A DNA stretch of 64,000 nucleotides, taken from an uncultured Gemmatimonadota bacterium (lineage in GTDB: Bacteria > Gemmatimonadota > Gemmatimonadetes > Gemmatimonadales > Gemmatimonadaceae). Shown piece by piece: positions 1 through 7,847 of the stretch. A program made the translations under genes and the position numbers. The first letter of the stretch is position 1; each line of letters begins with the position of its first letter. The notes under the pieces are model-generated. The model did not search any database. It saw nothing but the letters and a program-made list of their open reading frames with translations, and had not been told where the DNA came from. The stretch lies in assembly GCA_902826615.1 (NCBI GenBank), contig CADEFN010000001.1, forward strand, positions 248,001-312,000, written 5' to 3'.

Positions 1-365
1 GTGAAGTAGCCGATCAGGTCGACCAGGGTGACAATGGAAGTGAGCTCCCACTCGGTGGTGATGCTGACCGGCGACGGAAAGACGTTGATGCGATTGTCGA
101 CGAGGCTCGGCATGCTCTGCACCGCCCCGGAGTTGATGAGCACCGTCAGCGAGTTGGCTGTCACGCCGACCGTGGTGCTGTCGGCGCGCATGTTCCAGGC
201 GGCCACCGACGACAGCGTCGGCACCGACGTGGCCAGACTCCCGACTTGCGCCGTGGCCGTACGCGCGGTGACGGCGAAGGCACTGACACACCAAACGCCC
301 AAAAGGAGGCCCCGCCTGGCGGCGAGCCTCCGAAGGCCGGAGAGAATGGGACTCATCCTCCGCAT
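1..365 (-). CDS. Secreted beta protein, fourth paralogue (partial, runs off left edge)
   Basis: Reading the minus strand from about 365 gives an open frame that reaches base 1 without a stop, so the C-terminus is missing. It starts at ATG 365 or at the in-frame ATG 356, 8-17 bases past the upstream gene's stop at 373. The N-terminus is basic and hydrophobic with an Ala-Gln-type cleavage site (TARTATAQ). The mature part contains the SLVDNRINVFPSPVSITTEW and LVDLIGYF segments, which align with TDNALNNFATPVNITTAW and VVLVGYF in the proteins at 1689 and 2294. It is therefore a more diverged member of the same family. Function is unknown; an exported fibre or coat subunit is inferred from the chaperone-like neighbour. 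Confidence 0.7.
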   Translation of the reverse strand, partial: MRRMSPILSGLRRLAARRGLLLGVWCVSAFAVTARTATAQVGSLATSVPTLSSVAAWNMRADSTTVGVTANSLTVLINSGAVQSMPSLVDNRINVFPSPVSITTEWELTSIVTLVDLIGYF

Positions 366-372
366 CCCGGCG

Positions 373-954
373 TCATGTCGTGAAGGCCCGGACGGTGACG
401 GTGCCGCTATACGTCCCCGAGGTCAGGGCCGGCTGTCCCACCAGGTTCAACCGGAGATCGAGGTCGATCGTGCGACTCGCCTGCAGGTTGGCGTTTGTTA
501 TGGGAACGCGCATGAGCCGCAGCGACGCACCGTTCACGCCAATCCCACGGTTGGCATTCTGGGTGAAGGCCGTCCAGTTCACGGGTTGCCACAACGTCGT
601 GGGGCTGGTCTGTACACGCCCCTGGACGCGCGACGAGGCGAGGTACGTCGTTCCATTCGCCAGCGCCTGAGCGGCATTTCCGAAGTAGGCCAGCATACGC
701 ACCTCATTGGTTCCCGGCGCTACCGCCCAGGATGCGATAATCCGCACGGGGGTGGGAAACGGATTGAGGGCATTGTCCGTGATACTCGCCAGCGTCTGCG
801 TGCCACCCGATGCCACGTTCACGGTGAGTGACGATGAACGGGTTGCGCTCAGCGTCACGGTGCGCACGACCGAGGTGAGCCCGGGCTGCGCCTGCAACGG
901 AACAGACATCAGTCCGCTGAGCGCGACCATCGCCAGAACGAGACGGCAGAGCAT
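373..954 (-). CDS. Secreted beta protein, third paralogue
   Basis: This 193-residue protein has a clear signal peptide (MLCRLVLAMVALSGLMSVPLQAQ). The mature part is made of alternating Thr/Ser/Val strands and shares the TQTLASITDNALNPFPTPV block, the YFGNAAQALANGTTYLASSRVQGRV block and a C-terminal SGTYSGTVTVRAFTT strand with its neighbours. The ATG at 954 is preferred over longer readings because a GGAG sits upstream and the signal peptide begins there; the upstream gene ends at 972. It has no cysteines and no recognisable catalytic motif. A structural surface or fibre subunit is the likeliest role, inferred from the paralogue cluster and the PapD-like gene just upstream. Confidence 0.75.
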   Translation of the reverse strand: MLCRLVLAMVALSGLMSVPLQAQPGLTSVVRTVTLSATRSSSLTVNVASGGTQTLASITDNALNPFPTPVRIIASWAVAPGTNEVRMLAYFGNAAQALANGTTYLASSRVQGRVQTSPTTLWQPVNWTAFTQNANRGIGVNGASLRLMRVPITNANLQASRTIDLDLRLNLVGQPALTSGTYSGTVTVRAFTT

Positions 955-971
955 CAGTGCATTCTCCGAGG

Positions 972-1685
972 CTAACGATCGCTGGCGCTGGCGCGCCGCT
1001 CCTCGAAGGTGAACCCGGCAAACCGCAGCATCACCTTGTCGGGCTCTGCCGCGCCTTCCCACGGCACTTCCACGCGGCGTTTGCTGCGTGGAAAGAGCGG
1101 GAAGCCGCCAAAGGGTGTTCCGAACTTGCCATCAGCACTCAGTTCGGATCCCATGACACGCCCCAGGGACGCGCTGGTGTTCTCGAACTCGAGCACGGCC
1201 TTGCGGGTCGCGGTGTCATACGAGAAGCCGCGCAGGGTGACCGCGTCCTTCTTGAGGGCATCCTTTTGCAGGAGATACACCACGTGGGGCAGCTCAATCC
1301 GGAGATTGAGGCCATTGCTTGCACGTGCCCCACTCATCGAACCGAGCACCATGAACCAGGCCGGAAGCTGCCGAGCTTTAGCTTCGTAGTGAACGGTGTA
1401 GGTGGCCAGCGGGGGGATGCGAAAGCTCATGGTCGAGAGCTTGAGCTCGACGTTGGTGGAGTCGAACGGGAGATCGGTGAGATCGCCGCGTTCGTCCACC
1501 TGGAAGCCGCGAGGCTCCAGCACCACCGTCATGGGGAACAGCGTCTCGTTCACCAGGTCGAACTTCCCCTTGGCCTGGGCCGCGTATTCCACGACCGCGG
1601 GACGGACAGTTTGTGCGTGGGACGATAACGCCGTCGCGGCGAGCGCCGCGACGACGAAAGCAGCCCGAATGGAGCGCATCAGCAT
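972..1685 (-). CDS. PapD-like periplasmic chaperone, probable
   Basis: The 237-residue product begins with a signal peptide ending SSHAQ. Two Ig-like halves can be read. The first has the pattern GKFDLVNETLFPMTVVLEPRGF, then FRIPPLATYTVHYEAK, then LPAWFMVLGSMSGARASNGLNLRIELPHVVY. The second has VLEFENTSASLG, then a P-rich strand and MLRFAGFTFE. This layout resembles the two-domain chaperones of chaperone-usher pathways, which donate a strand to fibre subunits in the periplasm. It starts four bases after the stop at 1689 and sits between four subunit-like paralogues, which supports the call. No usher is visible; it could lie to the left of the window. It could also be another Ig-fold exported protein. 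Confidence 0.5.
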   Translation of the reverse strand: MLMRSIRAAFVVAALAATALSSHAQTVRPAVVEYAAQAKGKFDLVNETLFPMTVVLEPRGFQVDERGDLTDLPFDSTNVELKLSTMSFRIPPLATYTVHYEAKARQLPAWFMVLGSMSGARASNGLNLRIELPHVVYLLQKDALKKDAVTLRGFSYDTATRKAVLEFENTSASLGRVMGSELSADGKFGTPFGGFPLFPRSKRRVEVPWEGAAEPDKVMLRFAGFTFEERRASASDR

Positions 1686-1688
1686 GGG

Positions 1689-2261
1689 TTACTGCGTGAT
1701 CGCGCGAAGGTTCAGCGTGCCGGCATACGTGCCCGGCACCGTGGTGGTGCCCACGAGGTCGATCTGCAGATAGAGGTCATCGGTGCGGCTCGAATTGCGG
1801 TTCACACCGGTGATGCCCTGCGAGAAGATCTGGAGTGATCCACCCGCCACACCGACCGAACTCGCACCACCCGTCACCACACCACCAGTAAAGGGGTTGA
1901 AGGCACCCGCCACACCGACACGTCCCCGCACTCGGCTCGTGGTGATGAAGTTGGTTCCGTTCACCAGCGCCTGCGCGGGCGTGGTGAAGTAGCCAACGAG
2001 CACGACCGCGGCCGCCGACGGATTGATGTCCCACGCAGTCGTGATATTGACCGGCGTGGCGAAGTTGTTGAGCGCGTTGTCGGTGAGCGCGGCCAGGGTC
2101 TGTGTGGCACCGGAGTTGATGGTGACACTCAGGGTGGCCTGTTTCGTGGCATTGATCGTCACGGTCGCCGTTCCGGAGAGCAGACCGGACTGGGCGGACG
2201 CCGAGCCCGCGACCAGAAGCGTCGCGAGCAGGGCGTTGCGGAGTGAGCGTGCAGTCAGCAT
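1689..2261 (-). CDS. Secreted beta protein, second paralogue
   Basis: This 190-residue protein has a signal peptide ending GSASAQ and a Thr/Val/Asn-rich mature region with no cysteine. It matches the protein at 2294-2866 along its full length with only scattered substitutions, including shared blocks INATKQATL, NITTAWDINPSAAAVVLVG, GRVGVAGA and DDLYLQIDL. Nucleotide differences between the two copies are mainly at third positions, which points to an older tandem duplication kept under purifying selection. It lies in one transcription unit with the chaperone-like gene that begins four bases after its stop. The function is not known; exported structural subunit is inferred. Confidence 0.75.
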   Translation of the reverse strand: MLTARSLRNALLATLLVAGSASAQSGLLSGTATVTINATKQATLSVTINSGATQTLAALTDNALNNFATPVNITTAWDINPSAAAVVLVGYFTTPAQALVNGTNFITTSRVRGRVGVAGAFNPFTGGVVTGGASSVGVAGGSLQIFSQGITGVNRNSSRTDDLYLQIDLVGTTTVPGTYAGTLNLRAITQ

Positions 2262-2293
2262 GTGAGTGGCTCGTTAGGTAAGGGAGAGGCCTG

Positions 2294-2866
2294 TTACTGG
2301 GTGATGGCGCGGAGGTTCAGCGTACCAGCGTATGTGCCTGGCACTGCGGTCTGACCAGTGAGGTCGATCTGCAGGTAGAGGTCGTCGGTGCGGTTGGAGT
2401 TGCGGTTCACACCGGTGATGCCCTGCGAGAAGAGCTGGAGCGATCCGCCGGCGACACCGACAGAGTTGGCACCACCGTTCACCACACCACCGGTAAAGGG
2501 GTTGTAGGCGCCGGCGACACCAACGCGTCCCTTCACAAGGCTCGAAGCGATGAAGTTGGTACCGTTGACGAGGGCCTGCGCAGGAGTCGTGAAGTAGCCG
2601 ACCAGCACAACCGCGGCGGCCGAGGGATTGATGTCCCATGCGGTCGTGATGTTGACCGGAGTCGCGAAGTTGTTGGCCGTGTTGTCGGTCAGGGCCGCCA
2701 ACGTCTGCGTACCACCCGAGTTGATCGTGACGGTCAGCGTCGCCTGCTTGGTGGCATTGATGGTGACCGTGGGCGTTCCGGAAAGGAGGCCGGACTGCGC
2801 CGAGGCCGTGGCGGCGGCGAAAACGGTGGCGGTCAGAGCGTGACGGAGGGAGCGGATGGAGAACAT
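2294..2866 (-). CDS. Secreted beta protein, first paralogue of the operon
   Basis: This 190-residue exported protein (signal peptide ending ATASAQ) is the promoter-proximal member of the paralogue operon. The ATG at 2866 is chosen because the signal peptide starts there; the reading frame stays open upstream but that part is not protein-like. The mature region consists of Thr-rich strands and ends with GTYAGTLNLRAITQ, shared with the next gene. No enzyme motif is present. With the next three subunit-like genes and the PapD-like gene it could make a surface fibre or coat. The 475-bp region upstream contains a short inverted repeat and a TGTGA/TCACG dyad that may regulate it. Confidence 0.75.
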   Translation of the reverse strand: MFSIRSLRHALTATVFAAATASAQSGLLSGTPTVTINATKQATLTVTINSGGTQTLAALTDNTANNFATPVNITTAWDINPSAAAVVLVGYFTTPAQALVNGTNFIASSLVKGRVGVAGAYNPFTGGVVNGGANSVGVAGGSLQLFSQGITGVNRNSNRTDDLYLQIDLTGQTAVPGTYAGTLNLRAITQ

Positions 2867-3341
2867 GGCGAGAGGTCTCTTTGTGTGTGGGAGCGGTGTC
2901 TTGCAGTGGTCGTCTGTCCCCGCTGCAGACGAACGTTTTGTGCCCCCGTCACCCTCCTGCACACTGTCGCGTTTGTTGACAGTCGCCGCTTGCTTAGTCC
3001 ATAACGCTTGCAGCCTGCATCACCTGAGAGTCCAGTCCGGCTGAGCCCGTCGCTGCTCCCTGTATTGATCCTTGACAGTTCCTTTCGGGTCGACTCGCAA
3101 GTTCAAACGCCGCAAGCGCTTCAGTTATTCGCGGCCTGGGCCGATACTGCGCCGGCCAGGCGGCTCCGGGGCCGTCGCAATTCGCGTCACTGGCGATTCG
3201 GGCGAGCCGTTGTGCGCAATGCCGACCGTGCGATGACGTGGCACTCGCAGAGCACCTGTGATGTGGGTCACGAGCGCCCCGGCGTCGCATTTCGCTGCCA
3301 CGGCGGGGTTCTGCGCCTCTTTCCTTACCCTTGCCGGAGTC
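2867..3341. other. Intergenic region upstream of the paralogue operon
   Basis: I see no convincing gene in these 475 bases. Short reading frames occur on both strands but none has a plausible start, composition or family. Two structures stand out: a 7-bp inverted repeat TCGTCTG/CAGACGA at 2910-2932 with a 9-nt loop, in the presumed 5' leader of the minus-strand operon, and a CRP-like dyad at 3257-3272. The region probably holds the operon promoter. Confidence 0.5.
3257..3272. promoter_or_regulatory. CRP/FNR-family operator-like dyad
   Basis: The sequence TGTGA-TGTGGG-TCACG matches the symmetric CRP-type consensus TGTGA-N6-TCACA at 9 of 10 half-site positions. It lies in the long gap upstream of the paralogue operon. 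A perfect version of the same dyad is found at 54900-54915, which makes a chance match here less likely, but the link to transcription is inferred. Confidence 0.35.
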
Positions 3342-4505
3342 TCAATAGCGAGGAAACGAGGAGTCGACCTCTTCGCTCCAGGCGTCAATGCCACCCTCCA
3401 GATTCCACACTTCCCTGAAGCCGCGCTCCACCAGGAATTGCGCCGCCGACAGGCTCCGCATTCCATGATGGCAGTAGAGCACCAGCGGTACCGCCGGATC
3501 GAGTTGTGTATGCGCCCTGCCCAGAGTTCCAAGGGGGATGAGTGTGTCGCCCGGGAGATGGACAAGTTCATGTTCCCACTCTTCGCGCACATCGATCAGA
3601 CGGGGTGCAACGCCGTCCTGTCTCCATTGATGTAACGAGGCCGCTGTGAGGCGTCCTACTTTGCCGGGGCCCGGGTGTTCAGCTGCGACACGTGGCTTCG
3701 GTGCGGGCACACCGCAGAAAGCGTCGTAGTCGATGAGCTCGGGCAACGAATGAGTACCACATGCCGGACATCCCGGGCGTCGCTTGAGTCGCATCTCGCG
3801 AAACGACATGGTCAGTGCATCCACCAGCAGGAGCCGCCCCACCAGTGGAGAGCCCACCCCGGTGAGGACCTTGATGGCCTCTGTGGCCTGCAGCATGCCT
3901 AACAAGCCCGGCAACACACCCAGCACACCGGCCTCCGCACAACTTGGCACACTCCCGGCCGGGGGTGGTTCGGGAAAGATGCACCGGTAGCAGGGCCCGT
4001 CAGGCGCACAGAGCACACTCAGCTGCCCGCCAAAGCGCAGCACACTGGCAAACACATTGCGCTTGCCTAAACGCACGCAGATATCGTTGACCAGGTAGCG
4101 GGTGCTGAAGTTGTCGGTGCCATCGACAACCAGGTCCCACGGCTCCACGATGGCCGCGGCGTTCGTCGCGGTGAGGCGCTCGCTGTAGCGGGTAACGTTG
4201 ATGTGTGGATTGATCTCGCGGAGCACACGATCGGTCACTTCGACCTTTCTTTCGCCGACATCGCTCGTGCGGAAGAGCAGCTGCCGATGCAAATTCGCGG
4301 TGTCCACCCGGTCAAAGTCCACCAGACCTATTGCCCCTGTTCCGGCCGCCGCGAGGTACATGGCGACCGGAGAGCCGAGCCCTCCAAGCCCTACAATCAG
4401 CACCCTGCTCCCTGCCAGCCGCCGCTGTCCCTCAAGCCCGAATTCGGGCAGTGAGATCTGCCGGCTGTAGCGCTGGAGCTCCGTTTGTGTGAAGTGCATT
4501 GTCAC
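3342..4505 (-). CDS. moeB: MoeB/ThiF-type adenylyltransferase fused to rhodanese
   Basis: This 387-residue cytoplasmic enzyme has an N-terminal E1-like domain followed by a C-terminal rhodanese domain, the MoeZ layout. The ATP-binding GLGGLGSP motif is near residue 40, the zinc ligands are CYRC and CPAC, and the PSCAEAGVLG segment carries the E1-type cysteine. The rhodanese loop is CHHGMR, with an active-site cysteine. Such proteins adenylate the C-terminal glycine of MoaD- or ThiS-like carriers and pass sulfur to it for molybdopterin, thiamine or cysteine synthesis. No carrier gene is next to it, so the partner cannot be named. Both catalytic cysteines are present, so full function is likely. 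Confidence 0.85.
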   Translation of the reverse strand: MTMHFTQTELQRYSRQISLPEFGLEGQRRLAGSRVLIVGLGGLGSPVAMYLAAAGTGAIGLVDFDRVDTANLHRQLLFRTSDVGERKVEVTDRVLREINPHINVTRYSERLTATNAAAIVEPWDLVVDGTDNFSTRYLVNDICVRLGKRNVFASVLRFGGQLSVLCAPDGPCYRCIFPEPPPAGSVPSCAEAGVLGVLPGLLGMLQATEAIKVLTGVGSPLVGRLLLVDALTMSFREMRLKRRPGCPACGTHSLPELIDYDAFCGVPAPKPRVAAEHPGPGKVGRLTAASLHQWRQDGVAPRLIDVREEWEHELVHLPGDTLIPLGTLGRAHTQLDPAVPLVLYCHHGMRSLSAAQFLVERGFREVWNLEGGIDAWSEEVDSSFPRY

Positions 4506-4637
4506 ATCCTTTTCTTCGGCCCGCCGGTCGAGTGTTGTAAAACCTTGTCAATCAATCATTTACCAAAACACTTGCCTCGCAAGGCAGGGGGCTGGTACTC
4601 CGCTTGCTCCTGTATGGCTGAGCTCGTCAATTAGTCC

Positions 4638-4650
4638 TATAGACCCTTTG
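4638..4650 (+). promoter_or_regulatory. Extreme start-proximal -10 box (leaderless candidate)
   Basis: TATAGA at 4638-4643 lies six bases before the GTG start at 4650 and there is no Shine-Dalgarno sequence. If this is the -10 element, transcription would start at or next to the start codon. No good -35 hexamer is present at the expected place. Confidence 0.3.
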
Positions 4651-6428
4651 TGACCGCACGCCCAACGGCTGATTCACTGCAACGGGCCTACGAGGTAGCC
4701 ATCGTAGGCAATGATATGCTGCTGGCTGCACTGCCCGCTCGGCCAGTGCAGCTTGCGCATGCCGTGCAGGCCATGGGCTTTGACCTTGTCATCCCGGTGA
4801 GCTGGGGTGAGGAAGTGATCGCCGACCACACGCTGCGGATGCTTGGTCAGGCCGGGCCGCGGGCGATGGTCTTTTGCAGCTGCCCGCTGGTCCGCGCGCG
4901 GCTCATGCAAGTCGGCAACGAACTCACGCCGCATCTCATCTCCACCGTCGCACCGCCGGTGGCTGCTGCCCGCTACCTCCGCGCACTGCAGCCCGACACG
5001 CAACTCAGGATCACCTTCCTCGGCAGCTGCGAGGGAGCCGTCGACGCCGCCATCGATGTGCGCATCGCGCCACTCGATTTCCTCAAGCGTCTGGAGCAAC
5101 GCGGCATCTCTGCGGTGCGGCAACCGACCATGTTCGACGCGGTCATCCCGCCGGACCGACGGCGCCATTGGTCGCTCCCTGGTGGGGTGCCTTCACACCC
5201 GGCGCTTGCGGAGCGCGGCGCACAACATCGGCTGGAGGTTTTGATCAATGCTGACCTCGCCTCCAGCATCGCCGACCATCTCCTTTTGGCCGACCAGGTC
5301 GTGGTCGACCTCGCGCCTCAGGTGGGATGTGCCTGCGCCGGATCGGTCGCGGTTCATCACACGGCGGCATCGCGGGAAGCCCTTGCCGCCCTCGAACCGC
5401 CCCGGTCGGCCCTGCCGGTGATCGAGGGCGACGTCCGCGTCGACGTCGAGCTGTCCATGCCGTATCTGGTCGCGTCGGAAGGTGGTGGTTCGCGACCTGT
5501 GTTACGGCTGGCAGACAAAGCGCCCAAAGCGATCGAGTCGGCCGGGAAGCCCACCGCTTCGAATGACGTCGCCCGAACAGACACACCGGTGGTACCAACC
5601 GCGCCAGCCGCAGAGAACCGACGTCCACCCCGGCCGCGGATCGCGGTGACGCCGCCCGGGATTCCGTTGCTCGATGCCGCTGAACCTGCTCGCACCGCGC
5701 CTCCCACGGAGCCAGTGCCACCCGCGCCCACACCACCCGTGGTGGAGCTGCGCATGCTCACTTTTTCTCCGGGCGGCGAGTCGGGAAACGCATCACCAGC
5801 GGTGCCGCGCGCGGCCGCCCCCCCGCCAGCTGGTGGGGACCAAGCAGCCCCACATGACGCGCCCCGGTCAGACGGTCCGGCGCCGCGGCGCCGGACACCT
5901 ACTCATGGTCTGCATCACTTTGCCCGTCAGTCGCCGGCGACTCGTGTGAGCGGGAGCGACGGAAGTGAGGTGCCGCGCGCCTACGCCGCCCTACGCGGAC
6001 GGCGGACGCCTCCCCACGCCCCTGCCATACCATCGCCATCAGGCGATACGGCGACGCTGACTCCACCCGATCTTCCCGCGGTGGTTGAGGCGGACGAACT
6101 CATCCCCGTTGTGCCAATTGGCACAACGCCGGAACCTGTCATTCTGGATGAGGCGCCGGCGCCGGACACCGAAGCCGAGCAGTCCCCCGCGCCAGTCGAC
6201 AGTCTGCCCGAAGCTGCAGCCCAGCACGTCACGAGCACCCCCGTAGTAGAAGCCGTCGTGCTCGAACAGCCGCGTGGCGTCGGCCCAAAGCTCGGCAGTC
6301 GGAAGGCACCGCCGCCGGGTCCTCCCACCAGTCCCGAGAGAAACGGGCGTCGTCTATGGGGGTTGCTGGCATCGGTCGTGGCCATTGCGGCGCTGACCCT
6401 TCTCCTCAAGCTCGTTTTCGACCCCTGA
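4650..6428 (+). CDS. Tail-anchored protein with a decayed [FeFe]-hydrogenase-like domain
   Basis: The 592-residue product has three parts. Residues 30-240 follow the order of motifs in the [FeFe]-hydrogenase large-subunit C-terminal domain: GFD..IPVSWGEE, then FCSCPLV (Cys76, Cys78) where TSCCPxW is expected, GSCEGA (Cys127) where MPCxxKK is expected, and GCACAG (Cys227, Cys229) where the ACxxGC pair is expected. Residues about 280-560 are a Pro/Ala-rich low-complexity linker. A single membrane segment (LLASVVAIAALTLLLKLVF) ends the protein, so the globular part should face the cytoplasm. The Cys spacing is altered, so hydrogenase activity is doubtful; an Fe-S sensor or scaffold is possible. 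Start is GTG at 4650. The family link is from motif order only. Confidence 0.5.
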   Translation: MTARPTADSLQRAYEVAIVGNDMLLAALPARPVQLAHAVQAMGFDLVIPVSWGEEVIADHTLRMLGQAGPRAMVFCSCPLVRARLMQVGNELTPHLISTVAPPVAAARYLRALQPDTQLRITFLGSCEGAVDAAIDVRIAPLDFLKRLEQRGISAVRQPTMFDAVIPPDRRRHWSLPGGVPSHPALAERGAQHRLEVLINADLASSIADHLLLADQVVVDLAPQVGCACAGSVAVHHTAASREALAALEPPRSALPVIEGDVRVDVELSMPYLVASEGGGSRPVLRLADKAPKAIESAGKPTASNDVARTDTPVVPTAPAAENRRPPRPRIAVTPPGIPLLDAAEPARTAPPTEPVPPAPTPPVVELRMLTFSPGGESGNASPAVPRAAAPPPAGGDQAAPHDAPRSDGPAPRRRTPTHGLHHFARQSPATRVSGSDGSEVPRAYAALRGRRTPPHAPAIPSPSGDTATLTPPDLPAVVEADELIPVVPIGTTPEPVILDEAPAPDTEAEQSPAPVDSLPEAAAQHVTSTPVVEAVVLEQPRGVGPKLGSRKAPPPGPPTSPERNGRRLWGLLASVVAIAALTLLLKLVFDP

Positions 6429-6564
6429 CGAAGGCTCGCTTCCAGGACCACGCCATCGATGGATGATGATCCGGCGCGGACTGTACGGGTGAGAAACAGG
6501 GGAGGTGAGCCTCGTTGTTACACCGCAGGCAGGCCGTCACTTCCTTTGCCGCCCGAGGTGGTTC

Positions 6565-7176
6565 ATGCGCATTACCGCTCTGTTTTCGCTGCTGGTGTTC
6601 CCGTGCGTCTTGAGCGCCCAGGTTCCAGCCAGCACACGTCCGGTTCAGCTGGTGGTCTCGGGAGGACTGCAGGTGCCGACCGGCTCATTCGCCGACTTCC
6701 ACGACGCGGGCGTACACGCTGACGTTTCCGTGCTCATCACGGCGTTAGGCCTGCGCCTGCGTCCCGAGATGAGTTTCTCGCGCTTCAACATCAAAGAGGC
6801 CTTCAATCTGCCGACGCTTTCATCGCGCATGGGCGGTGCCGGTGGTGCCAGCGCTCAGCGTGATGCTTATACCGATGCCTTGTCGACCATGCTGTCCGGC
6901 TTCGCCAACATCGAGCTGCCACTCGGGAGCGGGGGCTTTCAGCCCTTCCTGCTCGGTGGCGTTGGCGCCGTGCGTCTGGCCAGCGACGCCACAGTTGACG
7001 CGCTTTCGGTCAGCGACATCCAGGCCTCACTCAATGTTGGCGCAGGGATTCGATTCCGGCTCGGCGGCGTGAGCGGCTTGATCGAAGCCCGGCTCAACAA
7101 TGTGCCCGGCGCAGACACACGGGCATTCTTCAAGGAGGTGCGTACCGTTCCGGTGACCTTCGGGCTCGTCTTCTGA
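6565..7176 (+). CDS. Small outer-membrane beta-barrel protein
   Basis: This 203-residue protein starts at ATG 6565, preceded by a GAGGTGG ribosome site, and has a signal peptide ending CVLSAQ. The mature part shows alternating amphipathic strands (VQLVVSGGLQVPTGSF, FQPFLLGGVGAVRL, IQASLNVGAGIRFRL) and ends with a strand finishing in Phe, VPVTFGLVF, as is typical for outer-membrane barrels. It looks like the eight-stranded OmpA/OmpW-like porin-family domain. Specific function is not evident. It follows the hydrogenase-like gene by 136 bases on the same strand. Confidence 0.65.
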   Translation: MRITALFSLLVFPCVLSAQVPASTRPVQLVVSGGLQVPTGSFADFHDAGVHADVSVLITALGLRLRPEMSFSRFNIKEAFNLPTLSSRMGGAGGASAQRDAYTDALSTMLSGFANIELPLGSGGFQPFLLGGVGAVRLASDATVDALSVSDIQASLNVGAGIRFRLGGVSGLIEARLNNVPGADTRAFFKEVRTVPVTFGLVF

Positions 7177-7181
7177 GTGAC

Positions 7182-7847
7182 CTAGCGGAACTCAGCGATC
7201 TCGCCGAGTGGCTTGCGGTGGATATCCGGTACTTGCGCCTGCGGCGCTGGATAACCCACCGGAAGAATGAGGTACGCGCGTTCGTTGGCGGGGCGGCCGA
7301 GTAATTCCTGCAGGAAGGTCATCGGGTTGGGCGTGTGGGTGAGTGTCACCAGCCCCATCTGATGAATGGCGGCAATGAAAAAACCCACCGCGATCCCGAC
7401 CGACTCGGTCGTATAGTAGTACGTGGTCTTGGCCCCATCGGGCTCCAGCCCATACGCCTTGCGGAAGACCACCACGAGCCAGGGCGCATCGGAGAGGTGC
7501 GGCTTGTGCTGATCGGTGCCTAACGGTGCAAGGGCCTTGATCCAGTCCTCCGGAGCGCGCCCGCTGTAAAAGTGTGCCTCTTCCTTCTCGGCGGCCTCGC
7601 GAATCTGCTGCTTGAGGGCGGGATCGCTGACCGCCACAAAGGTCCAGGGTTGCTGATGTGCGCCGCTGGGCGCCGTCCCCGCCGTGGCAATCGCGCGTTC
7701 GATCACCTCGCGCGGCACGGGCGTGGTGGCAAAATGCCGAGTGGTGCGGCGACGATTCATTTGTTCATAAAACAAGCGACCCCGCTCAAGGCTTTCCTCG
7801 AGCGGGATCGCTTCATGCTGCAGCGGGACAAACTTCGGTTCGGTCAT
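7182..7847 (-). CDS. Nitroreductase-family flavoprotein, iodotyrosine-deiodinase-like
   Basis: The 221-residue protein matches the FMN-binding nitroreductase fold and, within it, the iodotyrosine deiodinase subgroup: RRTTRHF, TAGTAPSGAHQQPWTF, GLVTLTHTPNPM, LLGRPANERAYLILPVGYP and IHRKPLGEI. The three residues that hold the zwitterion of iodotyrosine in animal enzymes are present with the same spacing: Glu90, Tyr94 and Lys115 (4 and 21 apart, as in human 157/161/182). The enzyme would reductively dehalogenate halotyrosines or a related substrate using FMN. Its ATG overlaps the argD stop by four bases, so it is co-transcribed with argC-B-D. The physiological substrate is unknown. Confidence 0.75.
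   Translation of the reverse strand: MTEPKFVPLQHEAIPLEESLERGRLFYEQMNRRRTTRHFATTPVPREVIERAIATAGTAPSGAHQQPWTFVAVSDPALKQQIREAAEKEEAHFYSGRAPEDWIKALAPLGTDQHKPHLSDAPWLVVVFRKAYGLEPDGAKTTYYYTTESVGIAVGFFIAAIHQMGLVTLTHTPNPMTFLQELLGRPANERAYLILPVGYPAPQAQVPDIHRKPLGEIAEFR

Noticed and set aside
2976-3004. TTGACA-like promoter on the plus strand
   Set aside because: There is no plausible plus-strand gene downstream and the -10 match is poor.
3008-3592. Short reading frames in the 2867-3341 gap and over the moeB end
   Set aside because: They have no family, no good start and mostly mirror the frame of moeB.
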